A stretch of DNA of 64,000 nucleotides from Actinomyces sp. S6-Spd3 (GTDB taxonomy: Bacteria; Actinomycetota; Actinomycetes; Actinomycetales; Actinomycetaceae): the NCBI RefSeq assembly GCF_000758755.1, contig NZ_JRMV01000279.1, positions 1 through 64,000 on the forward strand, read 5' to 3'. The position numbers and the translations under genes are program-made. Shown in pieces: positions 25,515 through 34,285 of this stretch. A model generated the notes under the pieces. That model made no database searches. It was not told the origin of the DNA and saw nothing but the letters and a program-made list of their open reading frames with translations. Within the stretch, counting starts at the first letter, position 1. The number at the start of each line of letters is the position of its first letter.

Positions 25515-27257
25515 ATGAACGTTGCAGAGCAGCTTGTTGCCCAACTCATCGACGCCGGCGTCCACCGCGTCTATGGCATCGTTGGCGACTCACTCAACCC
25601 CGTCGTCGATGCAATCCGTAAGTCTGGCGGCAGCAAAAAGGGCGGGATTGACTGGGTTCACGTCCGTCATGAGGAAGCCGCTGCTTTCGCCGCGGCAGCC
25701 GAGGCCCAGCTCACCGGCAAGCTCGCTGTCTGCGCAGGTTCATGCGGCCCGGGAAACCTCCACCTCATTAATGGTCTCTATGACGCCCAACGCTCGGGCG
25801 CACCTGTCTTGGCTATCGCCTCGCACATTCCCAGCGTCCAGATCGGCCAGATGTACTTCCAGGAAACCCACCCCGATCGCCTCTTCAACGAGTGCTCGGT
25901 CTATAACGAGCTGATTTCCAGCGCCGAGCAGGCACCCCGCGTCGTCAACGCCGCGATCCGCCATGCCGTTGAGCTTTCTGGAGTCTCGGTCATCAGTCTT
26001 CCTGGCGATGTCTCTGATCTCAAGGCAAGCTCGCCTTCACCAAAGTACGTTCCCTCCCGCCGTCCCGTGCTCACCCCGAATGAGGAGGATGTCCGCCAGC
26101 TCGCAGACGTCCTCAACCGTGCAAAGAAGGTTGCCATCTTTGCCGGTGCCGGTGTTGAGGGCGCACACGATGAGGTCATCGAACTCGCTGATGTTTTGAA
26201 GGCCCCAATCGGCCATACTTTGCGCGGTAAGGATTTTATCCAGTACAACAACCCCTTTGATGTCGGTATGACCGGCCTGCTGGGTTATGGTGCCGCTGCT
26301 GAAGGCATGAACGATGCCGATGTTCTGATCATGCTGGGTACCGACTTCCCCTACGATCAGTTCCTGCCCAATACGTTCACCGTTCAGGTTGAGAACCGCC
26401 CCGAAAAGCTGGGCCGTCGTACCGATGTTTCGCTTCCCATTCACAGTGACGTCAAACCCCTGATCGCAGCGCTCTTGCCACTGCTTGACCGCGATCGTTC
26501 GGATGCTTTCCTCAAGGCAAAGGTGAAGAAGCACTCGAAGATCATGCACTCCCCCGTCGGCGCCTACACGCGCAATGCGGAGCACATGAAGCCGATCCAT
26601 CCCGAGTATGCGGCACACATCCTCAACGAGGTTGCTGCAAAGGATGCAGTCTTCACTGCCGACACCGGTATGTGTAACGTGTGGACTGCGCGTTACATCG
26701 ATCCCCTTGGGAGCCGTCGCCTGATTGGTTCTTTGCTCCACGGTTCGATGGCGAATGCTCTCCCAATGGCTATTGGCGCCCAGGTCGCATACCCGAATCG
26801 TCAGGTCGTTTCGGTCTCGGGTGACGGTGGCCTCGCAATGCTCTTGGGCGAATTGGTCACCGCGCGCATGCATGATTTGCCCATCAAGGTTGTCGTATTC
26901 AATAACTCGACGTTGGGCATGGTCAAGCTGGAGATGCTGGTCAACGGCCTTCCCGATTACGGCACCGATGTCCACGACGTCAACTACGCTGATGTTGCTT
27001 CTGCGGTCGGCTTCCACGGCGAGCGCGTCACGGAGCCGACGCGTCTGCGCGCGGCTCTCGAGGAAGCCTTCGCTTTTGACGGCCCGGCCCTAGTTGAAGT
27101 CATGACTGATCCGAATGCGCTTTCGCTTCCTCCTGAGATCCGTTCGGGCCAGGTGATTGGTTTCGCGACAGCGATGAGCAAGATCGTCTTGAACCGCGGC
27201 GCTGGCGAGGTCGTTTCAATGGCAACGTCGAATATGCGTAACATTCCGCGCTTGTAA
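25515..27257 (+). CDS. poxB: Pyruvate oxidase / pyruvate:quinone oxidoreductase
   Basis: A 580-residue ThDP- and FAD-dependent peripheral membrane enzyme that decarboxylates pyruvate to acetate and CO2, passing electrons to the quinone pool. N-terminal ThDP-binding part has YGIVGDSLNPVVDAI and HVRHEEAAAFAAAAEAQLTG (catalytic Glu); the FAD domain follows; the C-terminal part has the ThDP motif GDGGLAMLLGELVTA...NNSTLGM. The C-terminal NMRNIPRL ending resembles corynebacterial PoxB, which I recall as closely similar throughout. Ribosome site AAGGAGC 6 nt from the ATG. Probably monocistronic. Confidence 0.95.
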   Translation: MNVAEQLVAQLIDAGVHRVYGIVGDSLNPVVDAIRKSGGSKKGGIDWVHVRHEEAAAFAAAAEAQLTGKLAVCAGSCGPGNLHLINGLYDAQRSGAPVLAIASHIPSVQIGQMYFQETHPDRLFNECSVYNELISSAEQAPRVVNAAIRHAVELSGVSVISLPGDVSDLKASSPSPKYVPSRRPVLTPNEEDVRQLADVLNRAKKVAIFAGAGVEGAHDEVIELADVLKAPIGHTLRGKDFIQYNNPFDVGMTGLLGYGAAAEGMNDADVLIMLGTDFPYDQFLPNTFTVQVENRPEKLGRRTDVSLPIHSDVKPLIAALLPLLDRDRSDAFLKAKVKKHSKIMHSPVGAYTRNAEHMKPIHPEYAAHILNEVAAKDAVFTADTGMCNVWTARYIDPLGSRRLIGSLLHGSMANALPMAIGAQVAYPNRQVVSVSGDGGLAMLLGELVTARMHDLPIKVVVFNNSTLGMVKLEMLVNGLPDYGTDVHDVNYADVASAVGFHGERVTEPTRLRAALEEAFAFDGPALVEVMTDPNALSLPPEIRSGQVIGFATAMSKIVLNRGAGEVVSMATSNMRNIPRL

Positions 27258-27611
27258 GCATGAGGTGAGGGGGCGCTTCCTGCATTCCCTCATAGCGCTT
27301 CTTCTCCTTGACGAGGCCGCGGCCGGGTAGCCTGCACTTCTTCGCACATCCCCGCCACGGCCTCGTCAATCAGGACACAGGTCCCACGTTTCTTTTGACA
27401 CCAACACTCTCACCCTCAAGCATCAGCGATAATTTCTCCGCAATTCAGAAACTATCTCTATATTTATTCCTAAAATTGCCGTTTTCTGCATACGCATGCG
27501 AATATGACACTTCGGGCTTATTTTGTAAATAAATTTGGTTTTTCCCTTTTTTATGACGAAGGCGTCCTAAACTGAAAGTGTCACCGTGTCAGAATCGACT
27601 AAGGAATCACC
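27258..27611. other. Intergenic region with inverted repeat, AT-rich promoter end
   Basis: No gene seen. The first part holds a 12-bp inverted repeat (27308-27319 with 27358-27369) and the last 150 bases are notably AT-rich for this genome, as expected for the promoter of the oxidoreductase gene at 27612. The start of that gene is preceded by AAGGAATCACC. Confidence 0.5.
27308..27369 (+). terminator. Possible terminator of poxB
   Basis: TTGACGAGGCCG / CGGCCTCGTCAA arms of 12 bp enclose a 38-nt loop about 50 nt after poxB. A clear T run does not follow, so the assignment is weak. Confidence 0.35.
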
Positions 27612-29180
27612 ATGTCGCACTCATTTATTGCAGTCGCGAATATCGTGAACGGTGTTGATCTAGATACCTTCCCCGCGTGGCTTCGAATCACCCACTTCAT
27701 CAACTTCATCATGATGGGGTTCCTCATTCGATCCGGCTGGGAAGTTCTAGCATCTCACCCGCGACTATACTGGAATAACCACTGCACCCCCGGCTCTGAG
27801 TGGATCAAATTCACCAAGGACAAGGTTTCGACCGTCCCCGGCGAGTTCACCGCTCGCGACGATCAGCGCAGTCTTCACCCGCTGATCTCCCTCCCCGGAC
27901 GAGGCGAAATTGGACTTGGACGCGCATGGCACGCCCTGGTTACCTCGATCTGGCTGCTCAACGGCTTCATCTATGTTGCACTGCTTTTTGGAACCGGCCA
28001 GTGGCGCCGAATCGTCCCCACGTCATGGTCGATTTTCCCCGAGGCCTGGGAAAGCGCCAAGATCTACATGGGCTTGCAGATCCCTTCGATCGAGCACTTC
28101 CAGCCCTATGACGCTCTGCAGAAGCTCATGTACTTCACAGTCGTCTTCATCGTCGCACCTTTGATGATCGCAACCGGACCGATCATGTCCCCGACCTTCG
28201 CAGGACGTTTCCCCCGCTACGTCAAGCTCTTCCACAACCGTCAGACGGCGCGTTCCATTCACTTCCTTGGAATGGCTTTCTACTGCGTATTTGTGGTGAT
28301 TCACGTGGCCCTGGTTTTCGTGGTTCACCCGCAGTACAACATCGCACACATGATGCTGGGCGAAAACTACAACGACATCACTGCAGCGCAATTCGCTCAA
28401 GCTGTAACGATGCTAATCCTTGGAATTGTTTTTGCAATCGCTCTATGGATCGGCGCTTCCTACTGGTCATTGGCTGACAAGCGCCGCGCACAGCGCCTGG
28501 TCTGGGGAGCTACCCAGCCTATCCGTTCACTTACCCTCGACAAGATGCATTCTCGTCAGGTCAAGACAGGCACTTTTACCGAAGACGATATTTCGCCTTT
28601 CCACTGGGTGAACACTCGTCCCCCGACACGCGAGCAATCGGAAGAATGGGTTGAAATGCGTGAACGCGGCTTCGAGGACTACCGCTTGGAGATTGGCGGC
28701 CTGGTCGAGGAAGAGAAGTCCTTCTCGATTGATGAACTCAAGGCACTTGGCCACGTCACCAACATCACCATGCACACCTGCATGCAGGGATGGACTGGCA
28801 TTGCAAAGTGGGAAGGCATCCGTTTGAAGGACGTCTTAGCTTTGGTGAAGCCAACCGAGGGCGCGCGCTACGTCATGGTTACTTCCTACGGACACGTGGG
28901 ACACATGTACGACGGCGGTCCGACAACCCCGTACTACGAGTGCCTCGACGCCTCCATGATTGACGATGATGAATGCATCCTGGCATGGGCCATGAACGGT
29001 GAGCCCCTGCCCGACGTTTACGGCGGTCCCCTGCGTCTGCGTGCTGATTCCCAACACGGTTACAAGATGGTCAAATGGGTTCACCGCATTGAATGGATTC
29101 ACGACTACCACGATGTCGGAGACGGTCAAGGCGGTTCCCGTGAGGACTCCGGTCTGCAACACTTCGACGCACGCGCATAA
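27612..29180 (+). CDS. Cytochrome b561-like / molybdopterin-dependent oxidoreductase fusion
   Basis: A 522-residue two-part protein. Residues about 20-290 contain four to five hydrophobic helices with paired histidines (e.g. H28, H107, H217, H231) like a cytochrome b561 or YedZ-type haem subunit. Residues about 300-510 are an Oxidored_molyb (sulfite-oxidase fold) domain with the candidate Mo-ligating cysteine C390 in HTCMQGWTGIAKWEGI and the typical PYYECLD and GGPLRLRADSQHGYKMVKW segments. I infer that the enzyme passes electrons between a molybdenum centre and membrane quinones through haem within one chain, unlike the separate MsrP/MsrQ subunits. The substrate is unknown. No twin-arginine signal is visible, so the side of the membrane on which the Mo domain lies needs checking. 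Confidence 0.88.
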   Translation: MSHSFIAVANIVNGVDLDTFPAWLRITHFINFIMMGFLIRSGWEVLASHPRLYWNNHCTPGSEWIKFTKDKVSTVPGEFTARDDQRSLHPLISLPGRGEIGLGRAWHALVTSIWLLNGFIYVALLFGTGQWRRIVPTSWSIFPEAWESAKIYMGLQIPSIEHFQPYDALQKLMYFTVVFIVAPLMIATGPIMSPTFAGRFPRYVKLFHNRQTARSIHFLGMAFYCVFVVIHVALVFVVHPQYNIAHMMLGENYNDITAAQFAQAVTMLILGIVFAIALWIGASYWSLADKRRAQRLVWGATQPIRSLTLDKMHSRQVKTGTFTEDDISPFHWVNTRPPTREQSEEWVEMRERGFEDYRLEIGGLVEEEKSFSIDELKALGHVTNITMHTCMQGWTGIAKWEGIRLKDVLALVKPTEGARYVMVTSYGHVGHMYDGGPTTPYYECLDASMIDDDECILAWAMNGEPLPDVYGGPLRLRADSQHGYKMVKWVHRIEWIHDYHDVGDGQGGSREDSGLQHFDARA

Positions 29181-29215
29181 AGCGCTGGGGGCCATCCGGC
29201 CTATCCACTCCTCTA

Positions 29216-29279
29216 CTCCACACGAAGTCGGCAAAAGACACATGAAATAAGCTGTGTCATTCCACGACTTCGCGTGGAG
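29216..29279. repeat. Palindromic repeat element, copy A
   Basis: Outer arms 29216-29230 and 29265-29279 pair at 14 of 15 positions; an inner GACACA/TGTGTC pair (29237-29242 with 29253-29258) extends the cruciform. The left half (29219-29242) matches 29343-29366 at 23 of 24 bases. Confidence 0.75.
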
Positions 29280-29343
29280 AGCTAAGGAATTAAGGCGAGG
29301 TCGCGCTGCCTCCAAGGCAACGGGCAGTCCCCTGTTACCCAGC

Positions 29344-29401
29344 ACACGAAGTCGACAAAAGACACAGGCTATAATCCATGCTTTTCGTCGACTTCATGTG
29401 T
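29344..29401. repeat. Palindromic repeat element, copy B
   Basis: Left arm ACACGAAGTCGAC (29344-29356) pairs with 29387-29401 apart from a 2-base insertion, and AAAAG pairs with CTTTT inside. It shares a 24-base segment with copy A, exactly 124 bp away in the same orientation. The loop contains TATAAT. Confidence 0.75.
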
Positions 29402-29445
29402 TAATTACGAAGGCCGAACGCGACGGTCGCGCTTGAGACTCAAAC

Positions 29446-29483
29446 GCAGGTGGGTCCCATCCAAACGGACGGGACCCACCTGC
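29446..29483. terminator. Hairpin between convergent genes
   Basis: A 13-bp perfect stem (29446-29458 with 29471-29483) with a 12-nt loop, lying between the + strand oxidoreductase gene and the - strand surface-protein gene. On the + side it is followed by ATATTTC. Probably terminates one or both. Confidence 0.6.
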
Positions 29484-29600
29484 ATATTTCGCGAGAGCCT
29501 ATTCCTCGAGCATTCCTCTTTCTCTGAGCTTCGGTTACCTCAGAAACTCTGCTACCTCACGCGCTCGAACCTAAGTTCGAGGTCGAGGCAAAAGGAACAC

Positions 29601-30875
29601 TCACGCCTGCTGACGTCGACGCATCAAGGCCACGCCCAGGGCAAGGCCAAGAGCACCCAGACCAATGGCCGGAACAGCGTTCACACCAGTGTGCGCAAGA
29701 CTCTTCTTCGGAGGAAGCGTCGTGCTCACACTCGGCGAGGGAACAGTCGTTGACTCAGAAGGAGAAGGCACAGTCGTGGGCGGAGTAGTCACAGAGGGAG
29801 TCGGAGGGGTCGTGCGCAACTGGCTTTCAACATTTCCCCAACCGACGGTTTCGATGGCGACGGTCTTGGTCGCGGTCTGGCCGTTGACGTTTGCGGTGTT
29901 ATTGAAAACGTTGCCGACCTTCAGGCCCTCGGGACTCTTCAGTTCGGTGTAGTACTTGAGCTCGTAGATCGCATCGTCATTCGAGTTCGGGAAAGAAGCA
30001 ACAAAACCATCAGCAGTTTCGGTCATCGTGAAGGTGCCGCCGTTAATGGAACCACCAACCCATACGAGTTCGCTCGGATGCTGGTGGTAAGGATCGTTCC
30101 GATAGGCCGCAGTCGTATTCCACTTGAGTAGGCGCGCCTGCTGGTTCCTCACTCCATCATTGAATAGTTTGTAGCCCCCATTGGAGGTGTCGAAGGTGTC
30201 AGTAATGGAAATAACCGGCGATTGAATCGATTGCGCAGGAATATGGATTTCCCACGTAAAGCGTTCGTTATGCCCCTCATGGAGTTGCCACCCATATTTC
30301 CATGGCTGTTGAGGAACCCAGCTGTACTGATTCGAGATCACGTTGCCATGATCGATCTCGGCTTCGAGGGTCACCGAGTGGCCGATTGTAAAGCTAAAGC
30401 GATTCGTCGTCGTGGTTGTGGCCATGTCAGCTCGCACGTGGATATCACCCTTAGCGTTGACATGCGTATTCACGTAGCTGGTGAAGACACAGTTTACGGT
30501 CTGCCCAGTACCAAACGGCAGGGAGCATTTCAACGCAACACCGCCACCGTTCTTATCGATCACATCGAAATCGGCATTACGAGTACGTAGTTCCTGCGGA
30601 AGCTGGATTGTCAGAGTGTCGCCTTCAGAGACATTCTTTCCCGTCGTATCAAAAGTAAGATCCGCTGAAAATTCATCCCAAATCGTATTGGGACCGTTGG
30701 GGCTGGATTCGTTTGTCATCGTCACGCCGGTGACAACGTTGTTGACTTCCACTGCCGAGGCCGTGGGAACGCCTGGTCCAAAAGTAGTCAGTGCGCCCGC
30801 ACCGACAAGTGCACATGTAAGGGCAGTAACGAGCGAAGCACGACTCAGTCCTTCGCGCGCTGCATCGATATTCAT
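29601..30875 (-). CDS. LAHTG-anchored surface protein, adhesin-like (tandem copy 1)
   Basis: 424 residues from ATG 30875: signal peptide (hydrophobic about 15-35, cleavage after the TASA region), an ectodomain of about 310 residues, a Pro/Thr/Ser-rich spacer, then a sorting signal LAHTG (393-397), hydrophobic segment and MRRRQQA tail. The ectodomain begins with VTGVTMTNESSPNGPNTIWDEF and GDTLTIQLPQELR, reminiscent of the Ig-like DEv-IgG domains of MSCRAMM adhesins. Sortase would attach it to peptidoglycan; LAxTG is typical of class E sortases in high-GC Gram-positives. It shares promoter architecture with the next three genes. No sortase gene lies in the window. Upstream in-frame codons to 30923 lie in the leader and are not used. 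Confidence 0.85.
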   Translation of the reverse strand: MNIDAAREGLSRASLVTALTCALVGAGALTTFGPGVPTASAVEVNNVVTGVTMTNESSPNGPNTIWDEFSADLTFDTTGKNVSEGDTLTIQLPQELRTRNADFDVIDKNGGGVALKCSLPFGTGQTVNCVFTSYVNTHVNAKGDIHVRADMATTTTTNRFSFTIGHSVTLEAEIDHGNVISNQYSWVPQQPWKYGWQLHEGHNERFTWEIHIPAQSIQSPVISITDTFDTSNGGYKLFNDGVRNQQARLLKWNTTAAYRNDPYHQHPSELVWVGGSINGGTFTMTETADGFVASFPNSNDDAIYELKYYTELKSPEGLKVGNVFNNTANVNGQTATKTVAIETVGWGNVESQLRTTPPTPSVTTPPTTVPSPSESTTVPSPSVSTTLPPKKSLAHTGVNAVPAIGLGALGLALGVALMRRRQQA

Positions 30876-30899
30876 GACATTCCGTCTTTCTGGAGGGTG

Positions 30900-30930
30900 G
30901 TCACTTCCGTGACGTAACATCAAGAGGCTA
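30900..30930 (-). promoter_or_regulatory. Promoter and leader hairpin of surface-protein copy 1
   Basis: -10 box TAGCCT (30925-30930), which starts 50 nt before the ATG, and an inverted repeat GTCAC-4nt-GTGAC (30900-30913) in the predicted 5' leader. The same arrangement and spacing recur in copies 2 and 3. Confidence 0.65.
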
Positions 30931-31221
30931 GCACGATATTTTCCAGTCTGATTTCAGCTTTTCTGCGCAAAAATGCGAATATTCCCAACAAGAAAACCGC
31001 GAAGTTTCGACGAAATACCCAAGTTTTTTATATTAAAACACGTAATTTACGTGTAAATTTTCTTAGTAAAGTCCCAGTTTCTGACTACACGTAAAGAATT
31101 GGCATCAATGAAGAATCCACACACAGCAAAATTAATCAGTTTTCGCGGAACGCCAACTGACCACACGGGAATATTCACCAACTAACACCCGCTCTGAACT
31201 GCAAAAACAACACTAATATGT

Positions 31222-31260
31222 ACCGTGTGGCCCCCACCTTTTGGGTGGGGGCCACACGGT
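31222..31260 (-). terminator. Terminator of surface-protein copy 2
   Basis: A 17-bp perfect stem (31222-31238 with 31244-31260), 27 nt after the stop codon of copy 2, with a moderately T-rich - strand tail. Confidence 0.8.
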
Positions 31261-31287
31261 TTCGCTCTATTTTAGAGGCTCAGATTT

Positions 31288-32565
31288 TCACACCTGCTGA
31301 CGGCGACGCATCAAGGCCACGCCAAGAGCAAGACCAAGAGCACCCAGACCAATGGCCGGAACAGGGTTCACACCAGTGTGCGCAAGACTCTTCTTCGGAG
31401 GAACCGTCGTACTCACACTCGGCGAGGGAACAGTCGTTGACTCAGAAGGAGAAGGCACAGTCGTGGGAGGAGTAGTCACAGAGGGCGTCGGAGGAGTTGT
31501 CTTCAACTGCCCCTCAAGTTCCCCCCATCCAACAGTCTCGATAGCAATAGTCCGTTCGGTCGATTTCCCGTTAACTACTGCAGTGTTCTTGAAGCTGGTG
31601 CCAACGGTTGCAGAACCAGGAATCTTGAGTTCTGTGTAGTACTTGAGCAAGTAGTAGGCATCGCTATTCGAGTTCGGGAAAGAAGCAACAAAGCCATCCG
31701 CAGTCTCAGTCAAGGTGAAGGTTCCACCATTGACAGAACCGCCAATTTTGACGCTTTGTGCGGGATGTTGATGGTTCACATCCGCCTTGAAATCAGCCAA
31801 TGAATTCCACTTGTACAAGCGCGTTTGCTGCCAAGCATTAGGCACAGGATCATTGAACAGCTTGTAGCCACCGTGGGAGGTGTCAAAGGTATCAGTAATG
31901 TTGATGGTATTCGACGTGATATTACGTTCGGGGAGGTAAATCTCCCATGTAAAACGATCGTTATGGCCATCATGCAGCTGCCAACCGTACTTGTAGGGAT
32001 CAACAGGCGCATATCCGGTCGTATTCCTCACAATATTGCCATTAGGCACGGTCGCCGTCAGCGTAACAGTGTGATTAATTGTGAAGCTAAAAGAATCAGA
32101 AGTCGATTCGCGAGTCATATCCGCAAGAACATGAATATCGCCCTTCATATTCACATGTCGCTTTGCATAGTCGGTAAAGACACAGCTAAGCGATTGCCCC
32201 TCGCCTGCCGGAATTGCACAATTAAGCGCAGTTCCACCGCCATTCTTATCATCAACATCAAAGTGGGTAGCGCGAGTACGCAGTTCACTAGGCAGCTGAA
32301 TAGTAATCGTATCTCCTTCGGTTACAGCCTTACCGCTTGTATCGAAAGAGAAATCCATGACGTAGTTATCCCAGACGTAGTTTGGCCCATGCGGATGCGA
32401 ACTATTCGCCATCATCACGCCAGTAACAACATCAACCTCTACTGCCTGAGCAGCAGGTAACGTCGGAGAGAACACAGTGAGAGCTCCCGCTCCCACAAAT
32501 GCACAGGCAATCGTGCCAGCAACTGAAGCACGCAGCACGTGTGCACGCGTAGCATCCTTATTCAT
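31288..32565 (-). CDS. LAHTG-anchored surface protein, adhesin-like (tandem copy 2)
   Basis: 425 residues from ATG 32565. Same plan as copy 1: signal peptide ending near LPAAQA, ectodomain with MMANSSHPHGPNYVWDNYVMDFSFDTSGK and GDTITIQLPSELRTR, a central KYGWQLHDGHNDRFTWEIYLPERN segment, a DTFDTSHGGYKLFND segment, Pro/Ser/Thr spacer and LAHTG with hydrophobic tail. The spacer and anchor are almost identical to copy 1 even at DNA level, indicating a recent duplication or gene conversion, whereas the ectodomain differs more. Function inferred: adhesin or other cell-wall-displayed binding protein. Confidence 0.85.
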   Translation of the reverse strand: MNKDATRAHVLRASVAGTIACAFVGAGALTVFSPTLPAAQAVEVDVVTGVMMANSSHPHGPNYVWDNYVMDFSFDTSGKAVTEGDTITIQLPSELRTRATHFDVDDKNGGGTALNCAIPAGEGQSLSCVFTDYAKRHVNMKGDIHVLADMTRESTSDSFSFTINHTVTLTATVPNGNIVRNTTGYAPVDPYKYGWQLHDGHNDRFTWEIYLPERNITSNTINITDTFDTSHGGYKLFNDPVPNAWQQTRLYKWNSLADFKADVNHQHPAQSVKIGGSVNGGTFTLTETADGFVASFPNSNSDAYYLLKYYTELKIPGSATVGTSFKNTAVVNGKSTERTIAIETVGWGELEGQLKTTPPTPSVTTPPTTVPSPSESTTVPSPSVSTTVPPKKSLAHTGVNPVPAIGLGALGLALGVALMRRRQQV

Positions 32566-32590
32566 CACATTCTTGTCTTTCTGGAGGGAT

Positions 32591-32621
32591 GTCACATACG
32601 TGACTCGACGCCCTCAGGCTA
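32591..32621 (-). promoter_or_regulatory. Promoter and leader hairpin of surface-protein copy 2
   Basis: -10 box TAGCCT (32616-32621), 51 nt before the ATG, and GTCAC-4nt-GTGAC (32591-32604). The 4-nt loop differs from that of copy 1 while the arms are identical. Confidence 0.65.
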
Positions 32622-32906
32622 ACACGATCACATTCAGCTTCAATTCAGCCTCCATTGCCTAAACAACAATTTTTTACCCTCTAAATCCGCGTAATTCCAA
32701 CGCCTTTCACGAGTCGGCCGAAAAGCTTCCCCGGTACATTCCTGAATATTCTTCAAGAAGTCTCAGTTTCTGACAGATCGTAAGAAATTAATAACTTGAA
32801 GGAAGCCGCATTGCTCGAACTCCAAGCTTTCCAAGGACCATGAACTGACCAAGGGCACACATTCATGCAAATAGCCCCTGATCACCGCTCATTTTGGGTA
32901 ATACCA

Positions 32907-32934
32907 TGGGCCCCATCCTTTCGGATGGGGCCCA
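32907..32934 (-). terminator. Terminator of surface-protein copy 3
   Basis: A 12-bp perfect stem (32907-32918 with 32923-32934) with a 4-nt loop, 40 nt after the copy 3 stop. The T tail is weak. Confidence 0.7.
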
Positions 32935-32974
32935 CGATCATACTTTCGTTTCTACACGAAGTTACATACTCGCC

Positions 32975-34285
32975 TTAGGCCGAGGCTTGCTCGCGACGAC
33001 GCATGAGCGCGACGCCCAGGGCCAGTCCCAATGCTCCGAGAGCAATAGCAGGAGCAGTCATAGCACCAGTGTGGGCCAAGGAGGTCTTCGGTGAAGGGGT
33101 AGTCGACGTGCTCGGGGAGGGCGTGGCCTCGGTAGTGGATTCAGAAGGCGAGGGGGTCACCGTGGTTGCCGGAGGTGTCGACGTTGTGGAAGTCGGAGGG
33201 GTAGGACGACGATCAGACTCGAGGTCGCCCCAGCCAACTGTTTCAATCGCGATATCGCGCTCAGCGGTCATTCCGTTGACATCGGCCTTGTTATTAAAGA
33301 CGTTCCCAGGCTTTGCATTCTCGGGAATATTCAGCACGGTGTAGTACTTGATCATGTAGTACGCGTCACTGTTAGAGTTCGGGAAGGAAGCAACGAAGCC
33401 GGTCGAGGTCTCGGTCATGGTGAAGGTGCCACCATTGACGGTTCCTCCAACGGGAATACTCTCAACGTAGTTCTCGTGACTCGGATCAGCCTTGAAGTCA
33501 TCAAGAGAGTTCCACTTGAGCAAGCGCGTGCGCTGCCAAGCATTCGGATCCGTTGAGGGATCATTGAACAGCTTGTAACCGCCATTGGCAGTGTCGAAGG
33601 TATCAGTCACCGAAATAGTGCCCGAGTGAATGTTGCGTTCTGGGATGTAGACCTCCCAGGTGAAACGTTCTTTGTGTCCCTCGTGCAGCTGCCAGCCATA
33701 CTTCCACGGAGTATCGGGGGCGTAGCCGTTCGGGTTCGGAATGACATTCCCGTTTTCGATATCTGCAGGCAGGGTGATGTCGTGGCCGATCTTGAACTCA
33801 AAATGAGTTGAAGTGGTCGCGCGAGTCATATCCGCGAGGACGTGAATATCACCCTTCATATTGACGTGCTCATCGGCGTAATCAGTGAACGCACAGTGGA
33901 GGGTCTGGCCGACACCGGCGGGAATAACGCACTTCATTGCGACGCCACCGGTGTTCTTATCTGTGACGTCAAAGTAGGCTTCGCGGGTGCGCAGCTCGCT
34001 GGGCAGCTGGATGGTGACAGTATCCGTTTCGGAAACATCCGTACCAGTCGTATCGAAGCTGAAGTCCATCGTGAAGTTATCCCATACATAGTTGGGGCCG
34101 TTCGGAGTTGAACGGTTCTTCATTACGACGTTCTTAACAACTTGGTTTACCTCGACGGGCACGTGATCTGCACGAGATGGAGACGCGGTCATCACCGTCA
34201 TCGCACCGGCACCGGAGAGTGCGCAGATAAGTGCACCTGCCACCGAGGCACGGCGGAGACGCGCGCCTGAAGCATTGAAAATCAT
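32975..34285 (-). CDS. LAHTG-anchored surface protein, adhesin-like (tandem copy 3)
   Basis: 436 residues. Signal peptide (basic RLRR then hydrophobic to about residue 33), ectodomain with NRSTPNGPNYVWDNFTMDFSFDTTGTDV, TVTIQLPSELRTREAYFDVTDKNTGG and a DTFDTANGGYKLFND segment, spacer rich in Thr/Ser/Pro, LAHTG and a hydrophobic tail ending MRRREQASA. The ATG at 34285 follows GAGAAAGA. Closest to copies 2 and 4 in the ectodomain. Same inferred role as the other copies; the anchor region has diverged more than that of copies 1 and 2. Confidence 0.85.
   Translation of the reverse strand: MIFNASGARLRRASVAGALICALSGAGAMTVMTASPSRADHVPVEVNQVVKNVVMKNRSTPNGPNYVWDNFTMDFSFDTTGTDVSETDTVTIQLPSELRTREAYFDVTDKNTGGVAMKCVIPAGVGQTLHCAFTDYADEHVNMKGDIHVLADMTRATTSTHFEFKIGHDITLPADIENGNVIPNPNGYAPDTPWKYGWQLHEGHKERFTWEVYIPERNIHSGTISVTDTFDTANGGYKLFNDPSTDPNAWQRTRLLKWNSLDDFKADPSHENYVESIPVGGTVNGGTFTMTETSTGFVASFPNSNSDAYYMIKYYTVLNIPENAKPGNVFNNKADVNGMTAERDIAIETVGWGDLESDRRPTPPTSTTSTPPATTVTPSPSESTTEATPSPSTSTTPSPKTSLAHTGAMTAPAIALGALGLALGVALMRRREQASA

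Larger units (their letters stand above)
29181..29600. other. Intergenic region between convergent genes with twin palindromic repeats
   Basis: No convincing gene. It contains two related palindromic elements (29216-29279 and 29344-29401) and a bidirectional hairpin at 29446-29483. A TATAAT lies inside the second palindrome. Confidence 0.6.
30876..31287. other. Intergenic promoter region of surface-protein copy 1
   Basis: No gene. It holds the leader and promoter of copy 1 (30876-30930), an AT-rich stretch with a perfect 17-base palindrome ACACGTAATTTACGTGT (31038-31054), a block GTCCCAGTTTCTGAC (31071-31085) also found before copies 2 and 3 in variant form, and the terminator of copy 2. Confidence 0.6.
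32566..32974. other. Intergenic promoter region of surface-protein copy 2
   Basis: No gene. It holds the copy 2 leader and promoter (32566-32621), a GTCTCAGTTTCTGAC block (about 32758-32772) corresponding to the one before copy 1, and the terminator hairpin of copy 3. Confidence 0.6.

Noticed and set aside
26037-27017. 326-codon open frame on the - strand
   Set aside because: Antisense to poxB; no recognisable protein features.
31218-31475. 85-codon open frame on the + strand
   Set aside because: It spans the terminator of surface-protein copy 2 and the antisense of its anchor region.
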